Part shown: piece after piece, positions 31,761 through 45,300 of the stretch | Layout: the number at the start of each line of letters is the position of its first letter | Numbering within the stretch: position 1 is the stretch's first letter | Assembly (NCBI RefSeq): GCF_020382885.2 | Contig: NC_058504.1 | Location: 23,425,545 to 23,489,544 of the forward strand | Origin: Scatophagus argus | Lineage: Eukaryota; Chordata; Actinopteri; Scatophagidae | DNA length: 64,000 bases | Reading direction: 5' to 3' | Notes under the pieces: model-generated | Told to the model about the DNA's origin: nothing | The model's database searches: none | What the model saw: the letters and a program-made list of their open reading frames with translations, nothing else | Position numbers and translations under genes: made by a program

Positions 31761-33058
31761 AAAGAGAAAGTTTCCAAGATGGCGGCGTAGACCTACCTGT
31801 CCGCTGGAAAACAATAGAAACAGCACAGAGAGATAGAGTTAGTCCGTTTTTACTGACGAATCTGTTCTCCGCTCTAAAACCTTACTCATCCCGACTCGGG
31901 CTCGGCCCGGGGGCTCATCCGTGCCGGCACGTTGGGAGAAATAAAGTATGATGCTTTATTGAAATGTTTAAGGCTAGCCATCTAGCTAGGTTACCAGCCT
32001 GCTAGTCGAACTATCGTTAGCCCGTCTACTCAAAACGTAGTTAGCAGTTAGCGGCTAACGGCTACAAGGAGGAGGAGGATCAGCTGTTTGCTAGACAGAT
32101 GCTGTAGGAAGAGCGGACAGCAAGACTTTCACAGTAAGTGAATTTAAAACCTAACCAAACTTCAGTTGTCTTGAAAGTCTTGAAATTTGCAATTATAGTC
32201 CATTAAACTACAGTATTAGATAGAGTGACGTATGTATTAACTGTGTAACTGCTGCCAAGTTTGTGAAGAAGCCAAGTTGTTAGCCAGCGCTAACCAGCTA
32301 GCTCTTGTCCCGCTAACCAAGCTAACTACTAATACTTAAGCAAAATAAAGTTTTAGACAAGTTGGAGACCCGCTGTGATGCTCTCGTACAGTATAAGATT
32401 ATTGTTAACAAATAATTGTAAGTGAAATCAAAAGTTAACGCGAGCTACCTCTTAAACAACCTAATTTTAATGGCAGCCCAGATAATTTTATAAGGAATTT
32501 TCGACGCTCCAACTTTGATTTTGAGTGGAGGAATGTGCTAACTTAACTCAGCTCAACCGGAGTTGGTTTGATAGCCAGAGGACACACTGTCCAATTGATT
32601 GAAATATAGCGTAAATTATACAGTGTTCGTACAACAAAAGAAGCCGGCGTCGGTTTGTTTTCGTATCTCTAGGACAAGTCAGAGGTTTGTGTTTTTGATT
32701 CGGGGTTTAACACAGACGGAATGTGGCTCTAGCAAGACTCCAGTAACGTTAGCTCTGCTTTACACAGCAAGTTAAATGAGCTGTTGTATGTAATGAAGTT
32801 CTTAGCATAAACTTGGGTTTAAATGACTAAATCAGGAGGCTGTATGGTATTGCACCCAAAAACCTTAATTTTCCTCTTCGGCAGTGAATGCCACTGTGAC
32901 TGAAGACCATTAGCAAGACAAAGGTCGCCTCCATGGAGCCAGCACAGGAGTCTTTGTAAAGGGTGAGGGGGGTTATATAGACGCCCAGAGTGAAAAGAGC
33001 CAGTTTCAGCATTTTATGGACGAAACCTGAGACGGGAGTTTACTACAAGTCTTAATTG
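31761..33058 (+). promoter_or_regulatory. maml1: maml1 5' region: YY1-type element, leader, possible 5' UTR intron
   Basis: CCAAGATGGCGGC at 31774-31786 matches the YY1 motif usually found just downstream of vertebrate start sites. Downstream sequence is GC/CpG richer than its surroundings up to about 32110. A good donor (ACA|GTAAGT) at 32134 and a pyrimidine-rich acceptor (TTTTCCTCTTCGGCAG) ending at 32884 suggest a 5' UTR intron of about 750 bp; an unspliced leader is also possible. The motif contains a three-codon upstream ORF, ATG GCG GCG TAG (31779-31790). Confidence 0.55.
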
Positions 33059-33388
33059 ATGATGGCGGATTTTGTTACACCGCGACACAGCGCGGTGATG
33101 GAGAGGCTACGCCGGAGGATCGAGCTCTTCCGACAGCATCACAACAACTGCGAGACCCGCTACGAGAATGCGACGCTGGAGAGACTGGAGCTGGAGAGGC
33201 AACAGACCTTCGCCCTGCATCAGCGGTGCCTGCAGGCCAAAGCCAAGCGGTCCAACAAGCACCGGCAGCCCCCGCCCAGTGGCGACCAGGCCAGCCAGAG
33301 AGGACCGGGCAGCGGCGGCGGCAGTGCGGAGCACGGGGAGAGCGGAGTGACTACAGCGGAGCAGAGCCGGAACAGCACCCTGATAGCG
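33059..33388 (+). CDS. maml1: maml1 exon 1: Notch/CSL-binding MAM domain
   Basis: Encodes MMADFVTPRHSAVMERLRRR onward, 110 residues, ending in Gly/Ser-rich sequence and SRNSTLIA. Donor GTGAGT, phase 0. The long kinked helix that binds the NICD-CSL groove is entirely in this exon. Confidence 0.95.
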
Positions 33389-36300
33389 GTGAGTGAGCGC
33401 TGAATACAGATTGTACAGACAGGCTGCTGTCGTATGTGAGAATGACAGCTTTAGGCAATGCTCAGAGTGGCTGTCTGAATATGTGGCCTTTACATGTGGA
33501 ATTCAGATTGCTTTATCGATTTTGCAGTAATGGTCTGAATCACTGCACATTACTATCACAAAATGTTTCTCTTAATAATCATGGTGATTTTGTGTTGTGC
33601 TATATATATCAAGACATAAGTAGTGGGTAATTTGAAGGTTTTTTTCCCTTACTCGAATTTAGGGTCTAAGGACCCTGTTTTGTTCTTTTATGCAGGAGCA
33701 AACTAAATAGAAATAGATTTGGTATTAGATTTCAAAGACATAATATGTAACATTTCCACATTAAAAAAGTGAGCGTCCCATCTTTCCCAGAGGCAACATC
33801 TATTGTGGCCCAGTATATGTGGATCTGATATATGACAAAATATGTCATCTATGTGTATGTGTATATACACACACACATATATAAATATATACATATATAG
33901 TGTATACTACATAAAACACCAGCTGTTACATCAGACAGTGATGAAGGAAGTCCACAAACTAGCTTTGAAGCCACTTTGTTTACTATTGTTTGCATTGCTC
34001 ACTTGTAAATAGATTTTCAGATATATCTTCACCAGCTATGGTCTTTATTGTTGTTTAACAATAAAGACAATAACTTCCATGATCCCAAGACATTTTAAAA
34101 TGTCATCAAACTCTGTCTTTTGGTTTTTGTTTGAATTGAGAGACCCTCTAGCAACAGAAATTCCATACTTTCCATTTAGTAGGTTGAACAGGCATTGGCC
34201 AGCACGTTCATTAAAGACATGAAAAGTATGAACCGCAGTTATGCCACTTTACATTTATACAGAGACTGTCAGTAATCAAAGCAAATCTTACGTGTTTTTG
34301 GTACGACAGTAATCCTAAATATATCTGAATATTTATTTAATGATCAAGAATCTTGTGGTGTGACTGAGCTGTAAGATAAAATAATGAGCTCTTGCAACTG
34401 TTAAACATTTCTTATGTGAAGTACAGGCCTGAAATACCACTTAGCAAGCATGCATGCCCAAATCATTTCCACTGAAATTGATATAACCAGGTCAGGAATG
34501 CCTGAATACTCATCACACACATATCAGACCCACAGTGTGACATGTCTAAACATCAGATATTTGGCACAAATCTTGTCTGGCTACTGTCAGTTGTATTTCA
34601 CTGAGCCAGCCACCAAAAGAGACAGCTTTTGTGTTTTTTGTTTTTTGTTTGGTTTTTTTTTTCCTTTAATCATAGCTAATCATTCTGATCGATCGTTACA
34701 TCTGTGCTGAAGTGCTGATCCTCTTCACTCAGATAAAGCACAGCTGTGTTGTGTGTGTCGGAATTTGAAGTTAGCACCCACCACCAGGAAAAATAGTTGA
34801 TTTTTTGTAGTGTGTATTTTTTCAACTTATCGACTCCTTGTTCACTAAGCAAAGTGCCCCGCTCCGAATTGTGGGAATGGCAATCAGGTAAACTGTGTTC
34901 TCTCTAAGTTTGATATAGGCACATAACAAGATGTTATGATGTTGATGTGCTAAGCTTGCAGTGCATCTCCCTTCAGTCCGTCTGTCTTGCTAAGCCAGGC
35001 AGTCCTTTTGTACTTGTAAGTCGTTTCTGAGTTGTTTTCCACCTAGCGAAGCCGGAAGTGACAAATGGAATGCCACCTGAAGTTGGAATTCCAACTCATC
35101 AACTCGGTCGACCTCAGAGGACCCTGAGTTCACAAGCCAAGATGGCTACCCAGAGCATCGACTGTAAATAAAAGCTGTGGTTTTGCATGTTTGTGGCACT
35201 TTTGTCTTTTTTGCGTCCAGTTTAGTAAGATGTATACACAATACTGTCTTACTGCTGCGTATGGGCATATGGCTATGGTCTTGTTAGGCATGAAACCGGT
35301 CAATGTTGCTATAACAACAACGTCTGAATAACTTTACAAATGAACTGTCTTGTGTTGTGTTTTTAAGGGATGTGATGTCTGGAGTTACGACTTACAAGTA
35401 CATGGAACGCAGCAAATGTGTCTTGCTTGTTTGCCAGCTACTAGACAGGCCTTTGTTCTGTGACTTTGTGCCTGACAAAAATGAGCGCAAAATGTGTCGC
35501 GTTCGATAAATGCCAACAAGAAATGATGTTTGTAAAGTACAGCTTGGAAAAAATTGTTTTTTCAGCTGCAGCCTCTGGGGACCAGTGAAGACAGTCATAC
35601 ACTATGGGCATGATGACGCTCCTCATAGGTGCACATAAGTGTGGCTTCAGTGATTGGCAGAGGAAGTGTTTTTTTGTGGCTTTCTGGTCATATCTTTGCC
35701 TTTCCCTTCAGCCCTGGTTGTGGTTTTGGTTGTGGTTGATTTAACACACACAAATTGGTTAGCTTCAGTGCCTTCATTCTGCTTAAGTGACCTTGAGTAA
35801 GTGAGCAAGACACCAAATCTCTACTAGCTCTAGAGCCTCACCTTTTAACCGCTTTCGCTTTTTTATTTACCATTGTTATCAGTGAATTAGTGAGACCTAC
35901 GTGAGGAAAACATCAAACATCAGATTCCAGTGTTACAATTTGTGGCTTTTATAATCAACTAATTTAGACTAATTCACTTTGGCTTTTCTAATGGCTGTTC
36001 AGGCTGTTTAATCTGAGAAATTGTAATGTATTTAACAATTAGTCAGTTAAAGGAAAAAAATCAACAATTTATAGATAAAACGGTAGCAGATTCATTCATT
36101 GGTTGTAACTCCACATGTAAATGAAGCTGGACTCGCAATAGATTTTTCATTTGTGCACATGAGGCCATATGCACACCAGTATGTTCATGTATTGACACAG
36201 AATTCTTTATTTTAAATGTCAAACTCTTCAATACAGATATATCAAGTTTATATGGCAAAGCTTTAGCAAGGCATCATGTTTTAAGAGCAGTTATTGTTTC

Positions 36301-39300
36301 CAATGTGAGTAAAGTAGATGTAACCTCAGATGTCGCATTAATGTATTGAGGTAAAGGTATAAAATCTCCCCTGAAAACAGCAAGTGTGCCAGTTAGTCAT
36401 TTGTCAATTTGTTAATATTTACTTCTCCACTGTATTACGGACTGTTAATGTCTTCGTGGCCAGTTAGACCGAGAACAGGTGTGTGTGTGTGTGTGTGTTG
36501 TTACCAGAGTTTGAGCTGTTAGAAAACAAAGGAGGGATGTATGTAAGAGTCCAAAGTTCATCTGATAGCTCACAGCAGGTGAGACTGCTGGTGGTGGGAA
36601 TGATCAAATTTAAAACTGCAGCCGAAGATACCAAACAAGTTGCAGATCTACATTATGACTGTACTCACCTGTTGTAAAAGCACAGATCTTACGAAGAAAA
36701 TTTTAAGACCTAAGTCTGTGAAACTGTCCTTCAGAGAGAAATTTAAGTTTTTTAAATGTTTAGGGGTTGTTTTAGAATTAGATGCTTGCTTAAAACTACA
36801 TTAGGCTATCTATATTTGTGCTGTTTTCATGTTTTTATGATTTATGTCTCCCTCGTGTTGCCAGGTTGTTTTTGTAGATCTGACTCCACAGTGAAATACC
36901 TGACTATGACAAAGAAAAATCTTCTTCATAGTCTTTTCAGTTAACAAACAACAAAACTGCATACCAGTCAACATCTGGTGAGCAGTGAGACATACAAACC
37001 AGCTGCCCAAATCATTATTTCATGGTTGCAAAAATACATAATCAGAGAAATGTCTGTTGAGGATGTTATGGATAATTCAAGATAGTGTGATGGTCACTGA
37101 GGAGTTTTTCTGGGCTCTTTGGGTTGTTCTGGTGATCTCTGTGGAAGTTCTAGGGTTCTAGAGTTCTTTATGACCCTTTAGTTATCATTAAGCAGTTTAA
37201 AGAGGTCCTGTATAAGGTTCTGATGGCCACAGAGGAGGGTCTAAGTGTCCTTTTCAATGAGAAACTCCCTCTCTGAGATATCCTCAGTTGTTCCTGTTTG
37301 CATCTCATTGACAGTGATGTCATGGCAGCTTCACGCGGTGTTGTTATGACCTCAGCATCCCGCCTCCATTGAGGGGGTGTTGTGAATGAACGTGAATTTC
37401 CCCAGTGCAGGACTAATAAAGGCTTATCTTATTAAAAAAAAGCAGAGAAAAGAGAAAAAGCACCTGGTTCCAAGTGTGGGTCGAGCTGAGCCATACTGTG
37501 TGGTGGAGTTTTAAGACTCTAATGCGCATGGAGGAAGTTCTTGTAGAGTTCAAGTAGTTCAGCAAAACAAGAAAATAAGGAAATATGTTGAGGAAAAATC
37601 TTGCAGTATTCAGAAACTTGGAAGATTCATGAAAAAGAGCACTGAAGCTGTTTTGGAAGCTTACACGAGACACCACGTTGGTTTGTCACACTTTTTTCGT
37701 GGAGTATTACTGATATGAGCAGTCAGACTGGCTGGGAGTAGTCCTCTGTGTCTGCTTTAGTCTGTTTGTTTCTCGGTGTGAATCTGCTCTCAACAGGGAC
37801 AGACTAACACTGACTGCAGTCCTGAAAGGTGACTCAGTTTGATCAGAAACCCCCCACCGCCCCCTCACAGCTGACTCATCACTGTGTCTACGTTTGCATT
37901 TGTTCTGAATACTAACATAGGAAACGCCTCACTCTGTTGACAGCAGGCTGAACTAAGTCACCTCTGCAGAGCTGTGATTGGATTCCTCAGTCACTTACTG
38001 GAGGTCAGAAAGCTTTCCTGAAGATGCTGTAACAATACTGAGGAAACTAAATGATTACAGCTTGGCTACCCAAGAGCATTGAAGAAGAAGAATCACCTTT
38101 ATTGGCAGTATATTTTTACTTACACTGAATTTTTCCTCTGAATTTAACCCATCCTTGACTGAATACACATGCAGTGAACACACATGCAGGAGCAGTGGAC
38201 TGCCTTGTCAGATGCCCGGAGAGAAGTTAGGCGGTAAGATGCCTTGCTCAAGGGCACGTCAGCCATTAATAATAAAAAAAAAACAATTGCTCATAAATTA
38301 TAGCTTGCATAATTAGCTTGAAATTATCAAAAGAAATTCATGAAAGACTTTCCAACTGAGAAATACTTTGTATATTTTTATGATGATAAGTTTTGGAATA
38401 ATGAAGGTGGCTGGTCCTCCCTCATCTTCACAGCTGAACATCTCGTGTACTTCATGTACATTTCTGTTTTTGCTGTCATGGATTATTAATTGCAAATAAT
38501 GTAGAGATGCAGAAAGAGCTGCTGTCTGCAGTATGTAATGTTTGTCATATGGATGTTGTGATGTCAGATGATGATGTTGCTGTTAAAAATAAGCCCTAAT
38601 TAATATACAGTGTTGGGAAATGTGACTGTATTTAACAGTATAACTTTGTCTGCTCAGTTAACTTAAAATGTACATTCTTCTCTGGTTATTTTTTTTTTTC
38701 TATGATTTTTTTTTTATGTATCAGGCTGCTGACATCAGTTTTGACATGTGGCAAAGTGAGAGCCAGGAATGGAGATATTTAGAAGTGTTTATTTGACTCT
38801 TTGATTGTAATGTGTAATATTTAGATTTTGTAGGGAGAGATGTTCTCTCATCCTCCCCTGTAAATGCAGAATGTTCTTTGTGATATTGTTTTGTAAAAGC
38901 TTGCAAGTGACCTGGTTAGTGCTGATGTCCAGCACTGACAGGTGAAGCTGTCTGCAGTCACTGAGCATCACCCTCCCCACCCACATCGCCACTTGCTTCA
39001 CTCTCAGTAAGGGACAGGAGGAGCCAGACAGTCAGTTAGACCAGTATCTCAGGTTTAAGAAGCTTAAATGAGCGTTTTCCTCAGGCAGACACAGTGTGGT
39101 CTCTGTCCATCACAGTGCTTCTTTATCGCAACTCTCCCCACCCTCAGTCTGTTTCCAGTCACCTTAATGTGGATGGATGTTTGCAAATGTTTGATTTTTC
39201 CTTTTATGAATTTGTTCGTCTCTTGGCAGCAGAATTAGCAAGAGTTAAATAATTAGGATCAGAACATAAAATCAAAATTAATACGAACACCTGTGAAAAT

Positions 39301-42300
39301 AAAGTGACAATAGACATTGTTTGCTGTGGGTATGAGCAAATTTTGTTTGTAATTCTCACAATTGCAATTATGGTGATGAATTAGGTGTGATGATGAGGCA
39401 TCAAGGGTCTGGAATTTTACCTACACCCAGTTACTAAAAAATACAGAATATGTTCACATTTGAGAAGCTGGTGATTTTCTCCTTAAATGATTGATGGATT
39501 ATCAGAATTATGGCAGACAGTTGAATGTAAACATCAGAGCTTCACCTGTATTCATTTGTTCAGTCATCATCACTGAGTGTGCAGGTGTTGATACTTTTTG
39601 ATGATCTCTCAGTGAAACCATGTGAGGATCAGCTGATACAGTTTCGGTGGAAGTAGTTCTGAATGTTCCCATCAGATGCGGTGGGTCGTGCTGCCCGCAC
39701 AGTGGACAAATGTGATCTGCTGACTGCTCTGAGGAAGCCCTTTGTCATCTGCATTATGTAAGCTTGCCTGCAGCTGATTCTATTAATGGCAACAGCTCAC
39801 AAGCCACACAGCTTTTAACTGGAACCACTGGTGACTTCAACTCTCATAATGCTGTCCATTCAGCTGCAGTGCCCCCTGCAGCTGGAAAACCTGCTGTGCA
39901 GCTTTGAAATCAAAATTCTCTTGGTTGGTGTTTGATCCTTTGTATCCTACAGTGTTTGTGGTATTGTGATGACAAAAGATTTGGTTGCTGCTCTTAGTTC
40001 TTATGGTTCTTTTTCTTCCTCCAGCTGCAGGAGACGGTGAAGAGGAAGTTGGAGAGTGCTAGTTCTCCGCTAAGCAGAGATCAGGTCAACGGTTTCAGCG
40101 ATGGTTTCCCCCCCAACAAGAAGGCTTGTCTGGACAATGGCACCACCAATGGCTCTCCGCTGGACTCCAAGCTGGGAATCAACGACTCGCTGAACTCCAA
40201 TGGCACCCATGGGCCAACCGGCGAGTCGACGGACGGCAGCAGAGAGTCGGGTTCAGACTTCCATCGGAAGGAGATGAAACAGGAGCCTGATGATATCCTG
40301 CCCATAATGCCGCCATCGGGAGGAGGAAGCAGCAGCCTCTTCCCTGACCTGAACCTGAACCTGAACGAGCAGGAGTGGACAGAGCTGATGGAGGAGCTGA
40401 ACTCTGTGGCTTATGAGGATATCCAGGACATTCTCAATGATGGCTTCGAGGAACGCAAAGACCCTCTGGAGCTACCTCCGACTTCAGGTGGTGCTGGGGC
40501 TGTGGGAGGTGGAGCAGCAGCAGGTGGTGGAGGAGGCCAGTCATCCCAGTGTCTGCTCCCTCCAGATCTGGTCAGCATTAAGTCGGAGTTCTCCCCGGCC
40601 TCAGTGGCTTTCGAGCAGGACTGTCGCACTGACTCCCCCCATGTCAGGTCCACCTCCTCTGGGCCTCCTCCTCACCCCACCAGCTCTCCCGTTGCCTCCT
40701 CCTCTGCCTCTTCCCCAGCTCTAACCCCATCCCAGCCAGCTCCTCCGTCCAGGCAGCTTCAGCCTCCCCCCAACCACCTTCTCCCTCCAGGGCCCACGGT
40801 GCCCAAAGACTTATCCCCTGCCCAGCAGCTCCAGCAGCTGGCTGCCCAGCAGCAGAGAGCTCAACACCTCCATGGTCAGATGCAACACAAGCAGCCACAG
40901 CCAGGGGCCAAGTTCCATAATCAGGGGCCCCATGCCCACCCCCCACCTTGGCCCCAGATGGCCAACACCTCTCAGAGTCCACTAGGGGGTGCATTCGGTA
41001 TGGACAAGCCCACAAGCCCTTCTTTGTACCCCCAGGACTTCAACCCCAATGCCCAGAAGCAGCTGCTGATGCCTGGTCAGCCCAACAAAGTCTCTCCCAA
41101 GGCTGGGACTGGGGGCTACATGCCAGGGCCCACTGGACACCAAAACATGCTGGGCCATTCACCATCAGGACCTCCCCTCAGCCACCCACCAGCACCAGGG
41201 GCTCAGGCCTCGGCCAACATGCTGAATTACAATAACACCAAACCTCTGTCGCACTTTGAGGCAGGGCCCGGACCACCGCGGCCCCCCAACACCCAGACCC
41301 AGAACAAGGCAGCCCTACTGACACTGCTCAGACAGCAGCAGATCAAACAAAAGAACAGCATGAACTTCCGCCAGCACATACCACACACTCAGGTAAGAAA
41401 CACACGCGCTGCCACACAAATAACTATAATATTTTATATATAATATTTGTATCTGTGAAGATTCTTCCTCTGCCTTCTTTGTGTGCCCTGAAAGTATCTG
41501 GATCTCAGAGACCACAACAGCTTAGCAGATTGATTGGAAATCTCACACACTACTCAGGCAAAATTTTTTTTACTGATTTGTGAAAAAAAAAAAAAAAAGT
41601 TTGTTTTTCTACTGGCTAAAAATATAATTTATTAATTTGTAGTTTTATTATAAAGTAGTATAGAAAGAGAAAATAAATGTAGGTAATCTAAAGAAAACAT
41701 CCATCCATCCATTTTCTATACCGCTTATCCGTCAGGGTGACGGGGGAGCTGGAGCCTATCCCAGCTGACTACGGGCGAGAGGGGGGGTTCACCCTGGACT
41801 GGTCGCCAGTCAATCGAATATAGAACAGACTTTCTGGCTTATTTTGGTGGTTAATATCAATGGTAAATTTCATAAATAGTGGGATTCGGAAGGTATCTAA
41901 TTAAGAAACCCAATTATTTTTTCTTCACTCCCACACAGCTGTAGTGGGCTCATGTATGATCGTGTTTGAAGAATGAGAGAATCAGCAGCAGCTACTTCAG
42001 AAAACTCTGTACCTAAAGAAAGAGAAACAGATTTGTTAGTGAAGTAGAGATGCACAGATTGATTGGCCAGGGACCGGAATCAGCTGTTTTTCAGCATTCA
42101 AACAGTCTTTCATATCCACAGCCCTTCTACGGACACCCTGTCCACTCCCAACCCACTGTACTGAAAGTTGGCTGCAATTCACCTGGGGGCACTTTAAATA
42201 TAGTCCTCAAAGAACGGGAGTGAATGGAGCTAAAATTATTGTTTATACCTATTTCTGGATAAACGTCCAAATTTTATTTTGGTTTTTGCAAATATAGTAT

Positions 42301-45300
42301 GGATTATGTGCTCTCATCTTCTGGACAGAACTTTTGCAGTCACCATAGGTGAATACACAACATCCCATGAAGGCAATTTTAGGTCAGATTTTATTCTTTA
42401 TTTATATGCTCCCACTTGGCTAAATTATTCAGAGACACAATGTCTCTTTTCGCTGCTACGCGGACAACACACAGATATACCTTCTCTTGAGACCCAGTGG
42501 CCCAAGAAGCCTAGCTGCTGCCACCGACTGTCTCAGTTATGTAAACTGATGGATGGCCCAAAACTTTCTTCAACTCAACAATTCAAAACCAGAAATCATA
42601 CTGTTTAGTCCCCCACACCCCCAGACACCAATCCACCTTGGTCCTCTTTCACCAGTCAAAAACTCACTGCCAGAAACCTAGCCTTAATCAGACACTTGAA
42701 ACAAAAAGAGACTAACTCTAAAGCTAGCCAGAGCTCAGTGTCCCACCCATTGTTCTTGGTATGAGCAGTGAAAAGACCAAAGCAGTTAGGAGGAAAATTA
42801 TGGAATTCATGACCCTGTACGATCAGCCATTCTCCATAGTTGAGAATATAGTGTTATCAAAGTAGTGTGGTTCCATTAAGAAATAGATCAGTATGTAAGG
42901 AGTGAGTGGTGAAGCGAGGGCGAGCAGCAGAAGTTAGCTTCAACCTAGGAGGAAAATCTCCCCAGCTTCCTGACAACAGTCTGGAAACTAAGTAGAGAAA
43001 AGGTTAACAAGAGGCTTCAGAAATTTGATCAATTACCTCAGCCCTGATGAATAAGTATACAAAATTAAAATTATATAAATCTGTCGCACCTGCTTTTGTT
43101 AAGTAGGCGAAAAGGTAACATATACGCAATAAAGTTGGGTGTGCAGCTCATTTGCAGTCAATTGTTATTTATAGCTCTTCCTAGAAAATTTTAAATGTGT
43201 AATGTAATCTAAGAAGTTCAGGTTGAAATGGTGGTCAAAGTTTTTAAACACAGACAACCGTTCAAAGGCATTTTAACTGTCAGTTGTATAAGAACTAGTT
43301 CAGGAGTCACTTCATGTAGAAGTTGAAAGATTTGAAGTGAAAGCTGTGGAAGCACTTGAAATAAGAGACATGAGACATTTCAGTTGTGTTAAAAGCAAGA
43401 ATACAAGGAGCATACTGATGATTGAGCTTCTCTTGGAGCGCTTGCAGAAAAAAATGTTCGTCCCAAGGGGGCGCTAGAGGAGAAAGCCCGGGGATCTTGA
43501 CCAATTTCATATCAGTTTTGCTTTTAGATTTGTATGTTTTTGCTGTTAGTTAAAACTGTATCCTGATGGTGGAGTCATTAGGAATCGATGTCTGTTACCC
43601 AGACATGATCAGTAAATGTCAATGTCAAACTGGCCTGGGGCTTGTTGTACTGGGTTTAGTCCAACAGGTGCAGATGAAGACCAGTACAGAGCAGTGTCTG
43701 TGGTGAAGTTGGGCTGCAGCAGGGAGGCCTTTTGTTCAGCTGCTCTGCTTTCAGACCAGCCTGGGCCTCACGCTTTAACATCTACTGATTGTGAGTGTGT
43801 GTGTTGGTAAAGCAGCTGGTTGCTAAGGCTCACACAGGGGGGTGAAGTGAAGCAGTGACAAAGCAGCCTTTCATATTCTCTCTCTCAGTATTTAAATATA
43901 GCTGCTCCTGATTGTATTTTTCCTGTGTGCAGACAGGACGCTCTGTTCCTGCAGCACTTTACATGTTATCCTCAGTGAGCTCTGACGATGAAACACAAAC
44001 TAAGACTTTATACAAACTTTAGTTTTTACCTTGTTACGCCTCCATACAATATGATCAGCAGTGGTGGAAAGTAATTCAGTGAATTTACTCAAGTGCTATA
44101 CCTCAGTACGGTTTTGAAGTACTTGTACGTTCACTGTAAATTCAGTAAACTCTTATTTACACCATTGACTTTTCCTCTGGTGCCATCTTCAGGACAAACT
44201 GTACAGTTTTAGTTGAATTGTCAGCATGTTGTTGGCTCTGATTCTTATTGTGGCTGTAATGAATGTGGCAGCCTATAGGGACACTGTTGAGCATTTCAGC
44301 TCAAACTGCAGTTAAAATAAATCCTTTGTGCATTTTCACAACATTGACATGCTTAAATAAGCATCACTGATTGAGCCACCTCTCTCCAGGTACTGCTCTC
44401 CCTGGTGGAATCAACCATGACTGCATATTTCTAATTTGTGTTTCTATTAGGATCAGAACACCTACCCTGCTCCTCCACACGGCCCAGTCCCAAACAACTC
44501 TATGGCATCCACACCTGGAAACAATGGCATGACGGCCCAGCCAGGGACAAACGCCATGGCCGGTAACCACAGTAATGCTGCATACATTAGCAGTCAGGCA
44601 GCAGTGGCAGCGGTGCTTAAACAACAGCAGCAGCAGCATCAACAGCAGATCCTGGAACAGCAGAAACAGAAGCAGCAGCAGCAGTACATACAAAGACAGC
44701 AGCTCATGGCTGAACAGGTAATTTTAACATAGTAAGCCTGTGTGGTGGAATGTGGTGTTTAATGTTCACACTTGCAGCAGAATAACCTGCAGATATGTTT
44801 CATTTTAAACACTAGAGGGAGCTGTGTGACCACAGAAGGCACACTGAGGTACAGCTGATGTGATGTGAAAACTGGAGTTTTACTGAAAATAACTACTACC
44901 AATTATAATTACCTCCTAAGTACAAGTTTGATGTACTTGACTTGGGTTTTTCAGTTTTGTGCTACAAGACACTTCCAGGCAAATATCATATTTTTTCTTT
45001 CTATATTTATATGCTAACTTAAAGTACTAAGCATATTCAGATTGTTCAGTGTTGATAGGCTCTTACACAACCAATGAGATAATCAGAAAAATGCTAAATA
45101 TCAGATCATCATAATGGATCATGATAATGGACCATTTCCCGAGGCTCTTAAGTCTGATGGTGTGTTTGTTTGTGTCCTTGCAGGAGAAAAAACGGCAGCA
45201 GGACCAGCAGCTGCAGAGGCACCTGACCAGACCTCCCCCGCAGTACCAGGACCAGCCAGGACAACCAGCCAGTCAGAATCCTTTCCCCCAGCCGCCAGTC

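Larger units (their letters stand above)
33389..40024 (+). other. maml1 intron 1
   Basis: A 6.6-kb intron. It holds a hairpin (34041-34068), a TA/TG-rich patch (about 33850-33905), the second MITE-like copy (34998-35414), a (GT)n tract (36479-36498), a LINE-tail-like piece (37388-37436) and a reverse SINE body (38081-38266). No additional exon was recognised. Confidence 0.6.
41393..44450 (+). other. maml1 intron 2
   Basis: Contains an A-rich run (about 41582-41599), a truncated dispersed repeat (41697-41818) and a decayed LINE reverse-transcriptase fragment (about 42400-42715). The remainder to 44450 shows nothing recognisable. Confidence 0.6.

Noticed and set aside
33107-33334. Minus-strand Ala-rich frame opposite maml1 exon 1
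   Set aside because: Antisense shadow of a GC-rich coding exon.
40644-41015. 123-aa minus-strand frame and other frames at 40411-40724 and 49303-49756
   Set aside because: They are antisense or shifted shadows of GC-rich, Pro/Gln-coding maml1 exons.
42279-42608. 109-aa open frame in maml1 intron 2
   Set aside because: It is the wrong frame of a decayed LINE reverse transcriptase; the true frame has stops and YADN in place of YADD.
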